This document shows, one piece after another, positions 52,421-61,359 of a DNA stretch of 64,000 nt. The stretch's first letter is position 1; the number at the start of each line of letters is the position of its first letter. This stretch comes from RGIG9060 sp036307825. GTDB taxonomy: Bacteria; Spirochaetota; Spirochaetia; Treponematales; Treponemataceae. Both the position numbers and the translations under genes were made by a program. The stretch covers positions 8,340 to 72,339 of the forward strand of contig JAXJWW010000122.1 of the NCBI GenBank assembly GCA_036307825.1. Reading direction: 5' to 3'. The notes under the pieces were generated by a model that had not been told where the DNA came from, made no database searches, and saw only the letters and a program-made list of their open reading frames with translations.

Positions 52421-53842
52421 ATGTTTAATAGAAAATTTTTATCATTTTTACTAATTTTTATAAGTATTTTATCATCAATTTATGCTCAAGAAGATACAAA
52501 TCAAATTTTTCATACTGTGGCAAAAAACGGTCTTGAAATCATCATTTTAGAAAATTACGACACTCCCCTAGTCTACATTGAACTTGCTTTCAAAGCAGGT
52601 GGAAATTATCAAACCACAGAAAATGAAGGGCTTTTTCACCTTTACGAACATATGCTTTTTAAGGGCAATTCATTATATAAAAATTCTGCCCAGATAAATG
52701 ATGCAATGAGTAAACTTGGAGTTTCAGGATATAATGGAACAACGGCATCTGATTATGTAAATTATTTTTTTCAAATACCAGCAACTTCATTTGAAAAAGG
52801 GATTGAATTTTGGGCAAGTGCAGTAACATCGCCCTTGTTTGATAAAGAAGAACTTGAAAGAGAAAAAAAAGTTGTAATTTCAGAAATTTTAGATGATGTA
52901 ACAAATACAAATTTATTGATTTTTAAATCGATACAAAAAAGTTTTTATCCCAATGCAGAACAAAAAATTGTTAGTGGCAATCCAGAAAAAATAAATTCAG
53001 CAACTGTTGAAGATTTAATCAAAATGCAAAAAGAATATTATGTTCCAAACAATTGTGCAATTTTTATTAGTGGAGCTGTTGATAAAAATTTTGCCTTAGA
53101 AACTGTTGAAAAATATTTTGGTCAATGGGAACCTTCAAAAAATAAAAAATCAATTTTGCAAAAACAAGAAAATATTAGACCAACAATAAAAGATAATTAT
53201 TTTCTTGTAAAAGATTCACAATATTCTGCTAATTTATTAATTTCTTATCAAGGACCAAATTCAATAAATTCAATTGAGGATACTTATTACGCTGATTTTT
53301 TGGCAAAACTACTAGAAACTCCAAATAATAAATTTCTTAGAAGTATAAAAAGTTTAAAAGCTGATAATAATGAAAATGCAGTTAATCAATTTCAATTTGA
53401 ATATTTGACAACAACTCAAAATGGTACAATCAATTTATATTTTAATTTGAATCCACAAAATAAAAAATTAGATGAAACAATTTTGAAAATTATCAATTAT
53501 GTAACTTTAAAAGAATTTCCTGAAATTTCTAAAAATGAAAAATATTTTTCTGAATATCAATACAAAACAACAAAAGAAAAATTGATTGACATGAAAATTA
53601 TCGAAGACGAAAATCCTAATTCATATATTTCTTTTTTACGATTTTATTGGGCAGTAGCTTCTATGGATGTAGGTTTAACTTATTATGAAAAGTTAAACGA
53701 AATTTCAAATGATGATATAAAAGAATTTTGTAATAAATATTTTTTGAATAAAAATTTTACAGTAACGGTTTGTCTTAATGATTCAGCTTTTTCAGAAGAA
53801 GCTAAAAATTTTCAAAACCAAGGTTTTATTTTATTAAAATAA
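52421..53842 (+). CDS. Exported M16-family zinc peptidase (active subunit)
   Basis: A 473-residue secreted metallopeptidase. The signal peptide FNRKFLSFLLIFISILSSIYA ends in an Ala-type cleavage site. The inverted zinc motif HxxEH is seen as HLYEHMLFKG near residue 75, with the third ligand glutamate probably in EREKKVVISEILDD. The C-terminal half is the second M16 repeat (YYVPNNCAIFISGAVD). A partner gene follows 14 bases later. No Shine-Dalgarno sequence precedes the ATG. The substrate is unknown; periplasmic peptide breakdown or surface processing is plausible. Confidence 0.88.
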   Translation: MFNRKFLSFLLIFISILSSIYAQEDTNQIFHTVAKNGLEIIILENYDTPLVYIELAFKAGGNYQTTENEGLFHLYEHMLFKGNSLYKNSAQINDAMSKLGVSGYNGTTASDYVNYFFQIPATSFEKGIEFWASAVTSPLFDKEELEREKKVVISEILDDVTNTNLLIFKSIQKSFYPNAEQKIVSGNPEKINSATVEDLIKMQKEYYVPNNCAIFISGAVDKNFALETVEKYFGQWEPSKNKKSILQKQENIRPTIKDNYFLVKDSQYSANLLISYQGPNSINSIEDTYYADFLAKLLETPNNKFLRSIKSLKADNNENAVNQFQFEYLTTTQNGTINLYFNLNPQNKKLDETILKIINYVTLKEFPEISKNEKYFSEYQYKTTKEKLIDMKIIEDENPNSYISFLRFYWAVASMDVGLTYYEKLNEISNDDIKEFCNKYFLNKNFTVTVCLNDSAFSEEAKNFQNQGFILLK

Positions 53843-53856
53843 CAAAGGTGATATAG

Positions 53857-55260
53857 ATGAAAACAAAATTATTTTTTTCAATACAAATTTTATTTTTCAT
53901 AATGATATTAAATTTACTTTCTAGTTGTGTAACAACATCAAATTCAAAAAGTAAAAACAATGAAATAAATGAAAGTGTTTTTTATCAGAACTACAAAAAA
54001 AATACGATAAATACAAAACTTTCAAATGGAATAAAAGTTGTAATAAATAATAATCCCAATTCTAAAATTAACACAATCAGTATTTATTTTGAAACAGCTT
54101 CTTCATCTTTAGAAAATAAAAAATGCGGTCTTTCAAATTTAACACTTGAAATGATGACAAGTGAATCTAAACATTTTTCCTTTGAAAATAAAACAAAATT
54201 ACTTGATTCAAAATTAGCAACTTTAGAGTACACATCCAGTTCAGTTTTTTCTTCTATTACAATGACTTCTTTAACAAAATATTTTTCTGTAGTTTTTCCT
54301 GTTTTTAAAGATGCAATCTTAAATCCTGAATTTTCTAATTTTGAAAATGAAATTTCAGGCAAAAAATTTTCATTAGAAAATATTTCAAAAAAAGATTTAA
54401 ATCTTTTAACAGAACTTGCAAATAATGATTTACGAAACAGAACAAATTTTTTAGGAAAGAATAATTTAACATTAGAAAGCATAAACAAAATTACAAAAAA
54501 AGATTTAGAAAATTTTTATCAAAGTTTATTTACCAAAAATTCAATATACATTTTGTGTTCAGGAAATTTTGAAACAAAAATTTTCTTAAAAGAATTAGAA
54601 AAATCTTTTGGAAAAATAAAACTTACAGAAAATAAAAATCATCAAAAATTTATTTATCAATTTGACTCATCAGTTATTGAATTTAACAAAAACGAAAACA
54701 AACTAATTGATTATGCAATAAGTTATTCCAATTTACCAGAAGCAACTGACAATTCATTTGTAAGTTCATATTTAGCAATTTTAATGTATTCAGATTTATT
54801 ACACAACATTGTTCGCGAACAAAATGGTTCTTGCTATTCTGTAGGTGCAAATATCAATCTTTGCAACAAACCTTTTTTTACAACTCTTGGATATAGAATT
54901 AGCAATAAAGAAAAATTTTATGAAGGAATAAAACAAGCCAAAGAAATTTTAAAAAGCAAAAAAACAATTTCTAGCAAATTAGAAGCTCCACAAAATAATA
55001 ATGAATTTATTTTAATTCCAGTTGAAGAAAAATTAGAGAACTATAAAAATAAACTTATAAATTCACTTTATGCAAATACTTCAACTTCCAAAGAAAAAGT
55101 TTTTTTGATGAAACAAGGATTAACTTTAAGTAACTCAACTGATTTTATGTTTCAACTTGAAAATAAAATTCAGCAAGTTACAAAAGAATCATTGTATGAG
55201 GCAATTGATATTTTGATGACAAATAATGAACAATGGTATTATCTAACTGGTGTAAAATAA
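53857..55260 (+). CDS. M16-family lipoprotein lacking the zinc site (partner subunit)
   Basis: A 467-residue lipoprotein (signal ending FIMILNLLSSC) with an M16 fold. At the place of HxxEH it reads CGLSNLTLEMM, so zinc ligands are lost. The R/Y motif of M16B non-catalytic subunits is kept in VREQNGSCYSVGA near residue 320. It should pair with the upstream enzyme as an alpha/beta heterodimer, tethering it to a membrane by lipid. The ribosome site is AAAGGTG. Its last 22 bases overlap the convergent glucosidase gene. Confidence 0.84.
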   Translation: MKTKLFFSIQILFFIMILNLLSSCVTTSNSKSKNNEINESVFYQNYKKNTINTKLSNGIKVVINNNPNSKINTISIYFETASSSLENKKCGLSNLTLEMMTSESKHFSFENKTKLLDSKLATLEYTSSSVFSSITMTSLTKYFSVVFPVFKDAILNPEFSNFENEISGKKFSLENISKKDLNLLTELANNDLRNRTNFLGKNNLTLESINKITKKDLENFYQSLFTKNSIYILCSGNFETKIFLKELEKSFGKIKLTENKNHQKFIYQFDSSVIEFNKNENKLIDYAISYSNLPEATDNSFVSSYLAILMYSDLLHNIVREQNGSCYSVGANINLCNKPFFTTLGYRISNKEKFYEGIKQAKEILKSKKTISSKLEAPQNNNEFILIPVEEKLENYKNKLINSLYANTSTSKEKVFLMKQGLTLSNSTDFMFQLENKIQQVTKESLYEAIDILMTNNEQWYYLTGVK

Positions 55261-57452
55261 CCAGAATCTTTACTTGAAAGAATCAAATCAAACAGATAAT
55301 GATTTTTTCTAACAGATTTTGGTTTTTTCCAAAATAAAATATTTTTCTTTTCTTTAGAAAATTTAAATTCATCTTCATTTTGATAAACACCAGCAATGAA
55401 AGATAAAGTAGAATTTTCATCAAAAGCAAAGGTTTTAGTTTTGAAAATATCTCCAGAGAACGCATTTACTTCAACTTCCAAATTTTGCGGATATTCTAAT
55501 TTCATAGTGAAGTTGTAATACACCATCCCCTTCTTCTTGTAAGAAGTATTTTCGTTCCAACTTAAAACACAAGAATTATTTCCAAAAGAAAATTTAACTT
55601 CACCAGTTAACCAATTTACAGGAAAGGCTGGTGTAAATTTAATTTTATTATTTAACAAATCTGGTTTTATTCCACAATAGGATTGAAAAATATTTCTAGA
55701 AAATTCTGAAACACTCCAAGCTTGTGACCAAGTTCCCGATGGATAAATTTTATTTTTTATTTTATAAGCATTGATATTTTCGCTTAAAGATCCAGCACAA
55801 CGACTTGCAAATGTAGTATCATCGTTTACATCCAACATTTGTTTTGCATGGAAACATGACAATTTATAAGCTTCATTTTGATGAAATACAGAACACAAAG
55901 AATCAATTACTGGACCTGAATTCCAAACCCAGATTGTTCCGTTGTGATAAGCAGCATCTTTATGATGTTTTTTGCACATATCGTGAAATGGATGAAAATA
56001 TTCGTGTTTTTGATTTAAAGACAAAATTCCGTAATCAAAAGCAAGTTCAGAAAAAGCATTTTCTATAATTTGATATTTTTCTTTTTCTGTAAAAAATTCT
56101 GATTCAGATTTATCCAACAAATTTGGTACCGAGAAAGTAAAAAATAAATTTGGTCTTATAGAAAAATCTTGTGTATTTTTTTCTTTTAAACAATCTGCTA
56201 TCATATTTTTTTCTTTATTCAAGAAATGAGAAATAAAATTAGCTTTTACAAGATTTGCTTTTTCTTTCCATTCATTTGAAAAATTTTCTTGATTTAAATA
56301 TGTTGCAATATTTGAACCAATCATCAAAGTTGTATACCATAAAACTTGAATATCATTTGCACGAGAACCTCGAGGAGAAAGTGGTTGTTGCCCCCTAATT
56401 CGAGCATCCATCCAAGTATCTGCATCTCCATGAAGCAAAAAGCCAAATTCATCCGTACGATTTTTAATATCAGATTCAATAGCTAATTTAATTACATCCC
56501 ACATTGAATTTAAGAAATCTACATCACCTGTATATTGCAAATACTCCCAAACTTCTCGAACAAACCACAAATTTCCGTCAGCAGTGTTGTAAATTACATC
56601 ATCTTTATTTACATAGCGATTAGGGATTCGCCCATAAGTAGTACTTTCAGGATTTTTATCTTGAAATTCAGCAAAAGAAGCAATTACAGATTTTGCTTCT
56701 TCAAACTGCCCTGAAACAAGCAAAATTCCACTTAAGGCAATAAAAGTATCCCGTCCCCAGTTATCTCTAAACCAAGGAAGACCAGCCCAAATTCCACGAT
56801 GAGTTTTTCCTGTTACCAACATCCATCCTGAGAATAAAGCCCAATATGTCGCATCAGTTAATTTATCACATAATGAAAGTGAAAACTTAGAGAAGAAATT
56901 ATTTATTTCTTGAACATGGATATTATTAAATTCTACAACTTTTTCTTTAGGTAAATTATTTTCAAAAGCACAATAAAATTGTTTTATTGCTGGATTTTCG
57001 CACATAAAAATATTTTGGTCATCAAAAACCTGAACGGCATTTATACTATTTCCGTAATAATCATATAAATTTGGAGATTCTATATCCTTTCCCATAATAA
57101 TAGCAGGGAAATAATTTTGTGAATTTTCATTATCAATAAAAGAAATACTTAAAACTGGATATTCAGTTTGAGTTTTTAAAAGAAGAGATAATTTTAACTC
57201 AACACATTTGTAAAAAAAACTAACACAATAAGGAGTGTAAACAATTTTATCAAAATCTTTACTTGTAAGAATCTTATGTTTACTTTTATCAAAAATACAA
57301 ATATTTTTAACAAGTTGTAAATTTCCCAAACGTAATCCGTCCGTCAATTTATCCTTTCGACAATGGATATGAAGATAAGAATTTATTCTATCTGTATAAG
57401 AAAAACAAACATCGCGATTTTTATTTATATTAATTGAAAGCTCAGTAAACAT
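55239..57452 (-). CDS. Amylo-alpha-1,6-glucosidase (glycogen debranching-type, GDE_C/GH133-like)
   Basis: A 737-residue cytoplasmic enzyme. The (alpha/alpha)6 C-terminal domain starts near residue 210 with HRGIWAGLPWFRDNWGRDTF, the strongest family block. It continues with PNRYVNKDDVIYNTADGNLWF, HGDADTWMDARIRGQQPLSP and, near the end, YPSGTWSQAWSVSEFSRN. The first 200 residues form the beta-sandwich. It likely removes alpha-1,6-linked glucose left by phosphorylase and transferase action. It is the last gene of the maltodextrin block and ends inside the convergent M16 partner gene. Confidence 0.88.
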   Translation of the reverse strand: MFTELSININKNRDVCFSYTDRINSYLHIHCRKDKLTDGLRLGNLQLVKNICIFDKSKHKILTSKDFDKIVYTPYCVSFFYKCVELKLSLLLKTQTEYPVLSISFIDNENSQNYFPAIIMGKDIESPNLYDYYGNSINAVQVFDDQNIFMCENPAIKQFYCAFENNLPKEKVVEFNNIHVQEINNFFSKFSLSLCDKLTDATYWALFSGWMLVTGKTHRGIWAGLPWFRDNWGRDTFIALSGILLVSGQFEEAKSVIASFAEFQDKNPESTTYGRIPNRYVNKDDVIYNTADGNLWFVREVWEYLQYTGDVDFLNSMWDVIKLAIESDIKNRTDEFGFLLHGDADTWMDARIRGQQPLSPRGSRANDIQVLWYTTLMIGSNIATYLNQENFSNEWKEKANLVKANFISHFLNKEKNMIADCLKEKNTQDFSIRPNLFFTFSVPNLLDKSESEFFTEKEKYQIIENAFSELAFDYGILSLNQKHEYFHPFHDMCKKHHKDAAYHNGTIWVWNSGPVIDSLCSVFHQNEAYKLSCFHAKQMLDVNDDTTFASRCAGSLSENINAYKIKNKIYPSGTWSQAWSVSEFSRNIFQSYCGIKPDLLNNKIKFTPAFPVNWLTGEVKFSFGNNSCVLSWNENTSYKKKGMVYYNFTMKLEYPQNLEVEVNAFSGDIFKTKTFAFDENSTLSFIAGVYQNEDEFKFSKEKKNILFWKKPKSVRKNHYLFDLILSSKDSGYFTPVR

Positions 57453-57468
57453 AAAAGATTCCTAAAAA

Positions 57469-58365
57469 TTATAATTCTGCAACAGATTTACTTCTGACGC
57501 GTTTCATATAGATTATTATCGTTCTAACACCTACAATTAAACAGAAAACTACCCACCCAAATGACATTCCAAAAGAAGAATTGAAGTAGGATATTAAAGC
57601 AACAATAATTGAAGGAAGAAATCCTAATGTTGCTAAAATTTTAACTGAAGGGAAGAATTTTGAAATTTTTTCAAGGTTTGTGCCTTTCATAGCTCTAAGT
57701 CTAGACATACTTAACAAGAAAGCTGCAACTACAATGTAGAACGCATATTGAAGTGCCATCAAACCAACCATTTGTAAAATTGCAGTTGGTGTTCCTGCAA
57801 CAGCAGCAGAAAATAAGAAACTCTTTGTAAAAGTAATCATTTCTGCTTTATTGCCAATAACTTTTCGTAATTCACTAGCAGAAAAAAATCCCAAAGCATT
57901 GTACTTTGTAGATAATTTAATTTGATGTTGAGGTTGATTAATAAGTAAAGCATCTTCAGAAAAAACAATTACAGGTTGATAAGCTGCTGTTTTTTCTTCA
58001 GCAAGAACTTTCTCTGCAGATTTTTTTGTAAATCGAACAATCCAACCATTTGATTCAAAACGTTCTGGCATATTAAAAGAATACATTAGTTTGTATTCAT
58101 TATTATTATCTGCATTTACAGAAAATGTTGCATCAAGTTTTCCTATGTCCTGTAATACCCCACCCAAACCTGGATATAAACGAGCATCAGACATAGTAAC
58201 ACTTTGTTTAACACGCTGATTTATAAATGGATATGAAATAATAAATATTGATGATATTATAAGAAAAATTAATTGCCATATAGAAATATTGGCACAAGCC
58301 TCCGCCGATTTGTTGGAAACTTGTGCCTTGAAAATTTCTAAAAGCATTTCGCTTTTATTTTTCAT
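57469..58365 (-). CDS. DUF1189 membrane protein in the maltodextrin operon
   Basis: A 298-residue membrane protein with one N-terminal membrane segment (WQLIFLIISSIFIISYPFI), an external domain of about 120 residues (DARLYPGLGGVLQDIGKLDA) and about four membrane segments in the C-terminal half (ILATLGFLPSIIVALISYF). Its layout matches DUF1189 proteins such as MalA found in maltose operons of firmicutes. The function is unknown. It lies 9 bases after the malG-type permease and 16 bases before the glucosidase, so it is in the same operon. Confidence 0.8.
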   Translation of the reverse strand: MKNKSEMLLEIFKAQVSNKSAEACANISIWQLIFLIISSIFIISYPFINQRVKQSVTMSDARLYPGLGGVLQDIGKLDATFSVNADNNNEYKLMYSFNMPERFESNGWIVRFTKKSAEKVLAEEKTAAYQPVIVFSEDALLINQPQHQIKLSTKYNALGFFSASELRKVIGNKAEMITFTKSFLFSAAVAGTPTAILQMVGLMALQYAFYIVVAAFLLSMSRLRAMKGTNLEKISKFFPSVKILATLGFLPSIIVALISYFNSSFGMSFGWVVFCLIVGVRTIIIYMKRVRSKSVAEL

Positions 58366-58374
58366 GTACTTTTT

Positions 58375-59268
58375 TTAACCTTTTTCTGCACCAGCAGCCA
58401 TACCGTAAACAATGTACTTCTGCATACACATCTGTACGATTGTAATAGGGATAGCAAGAATAAGAGCACCAGCCATGAAGTTCAATGGGTTATAATAAAC
58501 CGGTGTTAAAGGGTCATTCAAACGGAACAAATACAAAGCTACTGTTTGGTTTTTCATGTTCAACAACTGTTGTGGAAGCATATAGTCCATCCAAGGAGAC
58601 ATGAAAGCAGTAACAGCAACGAATCCAATCATTGGTTTTGACAATGGCAAAATCAATTTGATAAAGATTTGTGTTTGTGTAGCACCGTCGATAGTTGCAG
58701 CTTCGTCGATAGACATTGGAATACCGCGTAAGTAACCACGTAACAAATATGTATTTGTAGGGATACTACCTGCAATATAAATCAAAGCTAAGTACAATGG
58801 ATTGTTCAACCAACCAAAACTTCGGAAGATCATGAACAAAGCAAGCATACCCATGAATGATGGGAACATTTGCAAAAGCATCATTGTAAGAAGCATTTGT
58901 TTTTTACCAACAAATCGGAAACGTGAGAAAACGTATCCAGACATAGCTGAAATAATTACAATACCAACTGTAGTTACAGCAGCAACAGACAATGTTCTTA
59001 AAAATGAAAGAATAAAGTCTGAAGCGATAGCATCAGTTGATGATTTATATGTAAACAAATATTTGAAGTGTTCCAAAGAAAACTTAGAAGCATCTGGTAA
59101 CAATGGAACATTTTCAAGAAGTTTACCTTTTGTAAAAGATGCTGAAACCATCCATAAAATTGGTGTCAAAACCATAATACAAGCCAACACCAACCATACA
59201 TACAAGAAAATTTGCTGAAGCTTTTCTTTTACAACATAAGAACTAATTCCAGGTTTATTACTAGCCAT
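58375..59268 (-). CDS. malG: Carbohydrate ABC transporter permease, MalG type
   Basis: The second inner-membrane subunit of a maltose/maltodextrin-type importer. With the start at 59268 (MASNKPG) it is 297 residues. It has six predicted membrane segments, and the EAA loop reads IDEAATIDGATQTQIFIKLI, the site that docks the ATPase. The C-terminus YIVYGMAAGAEKG is typical of MalG, ending in the KG motif. Starts further upstream lie inside malF and have no better ribosome site. Only one base separates it from the malF stop. Confidence 0.92.
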   Translation of the reverse strand: MASNKPGISSYVVKEKLQQIFLYVWLVLACIMVLTPILWMVSASFTKGKLLENVPLLPDASKFSLEHFKYLFTYKSSTDAIASDFILSFLRTLSVAAVTTVGIVIISAMSGYVFSRFRFVGKKQMLLTMMLLQMFPSFMGMLALFMIFRSFGWLNNPLYLALIYIAGSIPTNTYLLRGYLRGIPMSIDEAATIDGATQTQIFIKLILPLSKPMIGFVAVTAFMSPWMDYMLPQQLLNMKNQTVALYLFRLNDPLTPVYYNPLNFMAGALILAIPITIVQMCMQKYIVYGMAAGAEKG

Positions 59269-59269
59269 C

Positions 59270-61243
59270 TTATTCACCATCCTCTGAGAAAGATTTAGAT
59301 TGAAGCAAACTGTAAACAGCAAATCCACCAACGATTAAGAAGATGAAGATAGAATATACAGCTGCTACGTTGAACATTTCTGAGTTCTTAGTAAATGAAA
59401 GTTTGTAAATCCATGAAATAAGAATATCAGTTTGTCCAGGAAGGCTTGAACCTAAAACACGCATTGTATCTGGAACTTGAGATGGGTTCCATGCAGGACC
59501 ACCACCTGTCAAGAAGTAGATAGCACCAAAGTTGTTAAAGTTAAATGAGAATGTCATAATCAACGATGGAATTGTTGAGGCCAATACAGAAGGTAATGTA
59601 ATTGCCTTAAATCTTTGCCAACCAGTTGCACCGTCAATATCTGCAGCTTCATATAAGTCTCTTGGAATAGTTGCAAGACATCCAATAATCATCATCATGT
59701 GGTAAGGTGCACCAAGCCACAAGTTAACAAAGATTACACAAGCCTTTGCAAGATTACCATTATACCATGGAGCAAACCAGAAAATTGGAGAGTCAAAGTT
59801 TCTTAAACGGAACATACTTAAAACATCGGCTGAAATACCAGCTGGAAGTAATGATGTACTACCTGTTTCTAAGTAAGCACGAATTGCTTCTGCACTCAAA
59901 CTATATTGAGCTAACAATGGTTCAATATCAGTTCTCCATTCACCTGCAATATTTCCTTCAAGATATGGACCTACAGAACCTTGTAAACCAATATTTGTCA
60001 AGAAACTTGAGAAACCATCCATTGTACCTGTAGCATACAAAATCTGGTTAATAAGACCGTCTTTTGCAAATGCGTTCTTGAAAAGCATCAAAGTAATCAA
60101 ACCTGGAATAGCCCAAGGCAAGATAAGGATAATACGCCAAATCTTTTTACCTTTTACCATTGGAGATTCGATAACCATAGCATTTACAAATCCAAGACTG
60201 TAAACAGTAAATGAAGACATAAATGCCCAGAAAACTGTCCACAAGAATACCTTAACAAAGATTGTTAACCATTCTGGGTCTGTAACTGCTTGTCCGAAAG
60301 CTGAGAAACCAGCCCATTCAACAAGAGAAGCACCAAGTTTGATTCGGTATGTATAGTTTGTAAAAGCAATAATAAATGTGTACAAGAAAGGAATCAATGT
60401 AAAGAACAAAATCAAAATAAATGCTGGCAACAACATAATGTAAACATATGCGTTACTCCACAAATCCTTGATAAATTCTTTAAATTTTTGTACTTCACCT
60501 GTTTCATTGAAAGTTTTTCTTTCTTTAACTGCATCAATGATACAGAGTACCCAAGTCATTATATATAAGATAACAAATACCAAAGTGATAAGACCGTTAC
60601 CCAACAATACTGTTGAGTTATCAGCAGTTAACCATCTTGAAGTATAGTTATTCAATGTCATAATTTTACCGGCATATTCTTGATCAAGAACAACACGACC
60701 AAGAGTTACGAGTCCCCAAAGACCTTTTGTGAAGAAACCACCAAAGTCACGAACTACGTATTTTTCACCGTTTGGGGATAAGTCATATCTTGGATATTCG
60801 TATTGAGGAACTTCTTCTACATATTCGTCTTCGTAGTATTCCTCTTCGCCTTCACCAAAAAAAGCTTCCCAATCTTCTTCTTCCTCAACGTATTCTTCTT
60901 CACCGCCAAAGAAAGAAGCCCAGTCCATCTCTTCATCTTCGATTCCGAGATAATCTGCTTCATCTTCTAATGTAGCATATTCACCATAGTCTACAACTTG
61001 AGTAGAAATATATTCATCCATTGAACCGGATTGTAATTTAATATATTTACCCCAGTTTGATGTTGAAAATTCTACTACACATACAAGAACAGGTACTAAG
61101 AAAAAACATACAGCTTTAATCCAGCTTTTATTTATTACCTGTCCAACACCCATTAACAAAAAAGAACCAATACCAGGAATTGCAGGATGCAACTTTCCAG
61201 AAGCTTTGGCTGAACTCTCTATGGGTTTTGTGTTATTTGACAT
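59270..61243 (-). CDS. malF: Carbohydrate ABC transporter permease, MalF type, with an acidic insert
   Basis: First permease subunit; 657 residues, long for MalF (about 515). After the first membrane segment (about 42-60) an unusual acidic loop spans residues 86-148 with a duplicated unit DWASFFGGEEEYVEEE / DWEAFFGEGEEEYYED. The permease core follows, with EAA loop YEAADIDGATGWQRFKAITL near 555. A second extracytoplasmic region (410-490) corresponds to the MalF P2-like loop. It lies 116 bases after the binding-protein gene with a hairpin between, and directly precedes malG. Confidence 0.92.
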   Translation of the reverse strand: MSNNTKPIESSAKASGKLHPAIPGIGSFLLMGVGQVINKSWIKAVCFFLVPVLVCVVEFSTSNWGKYIKLQSGSMDEYISTQVVDYGEYATLEDEADYLGIEDEEMDWASFFGGEEEYVEEEEDWEAFFGEGEEEYYEDEYVEEVPQYEYPRYDLSPNGEKYVVRDFGGFFTKGLWGLVTLGRVVLDQEYAGKIMTLNNYTSRWLTADNSTVLLGNGLITLVFVILYIMTWVLCIIDAVKERKTFNETGEVQKFKEFIKDLWSNAYVYIMLLPAFILILFFTLIPFLYTFIIAFTNYTYRIKLGASLVEWAGFSAFGQAVTDPEWLTIFVKVFLWTVFWAFMSSFTVYSLGFVNAMVIESPMVKGKKIWRIILILPWAIPGLITLMLFKNAFAKDGLINQILYATGTMDGFSSFLTNIGLQGSVGPYLEGNIAGEWRTDIEPLLAQYSLSAEAIRAYLETGSTSLLPAGISADVLSMFRLRNFDSPIFWFAPWYNGNLAKACVIFVNLWLGAPYHMMMIIGCLATIPRDLYEAADIDGATGWQRFKAITLPSVLASTIPSLIMTFSFNFNNFGAIYFLTGGGPAWNPSQVPDTMRVLGSSLPGQTDILISWIYKLSFTKNSEMFNVAAVYSIFIFLIVGGFAVYSLLQSKSFSEDGE

Positions 61244-61310
61244 TACAGCACTCCTCGTATTAGTACAGCAATTATAATTATTTAATAATTAACCCAAGTA
61301 AAAAGATATG

Positions 61311-61340
61311 ACGATAGGCCATATAAACATGACCTATCAT
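61311..61340 (-). terminator. Intercistronic hairpin between the binding-protein and malF genes
   Basis: Read leftward, GATGATAGG and CCTATCGTC form a 9-bp stem with one G:U around a 14-base loop, followed by ATATCTTTTTAC. This is a leaky terminator or stabiliser, expected where a binding protein must be made in excess of its permease. Confidence 0.6.
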
Positions 61341-61359
61341 CTGATATTTTTAGATATTA

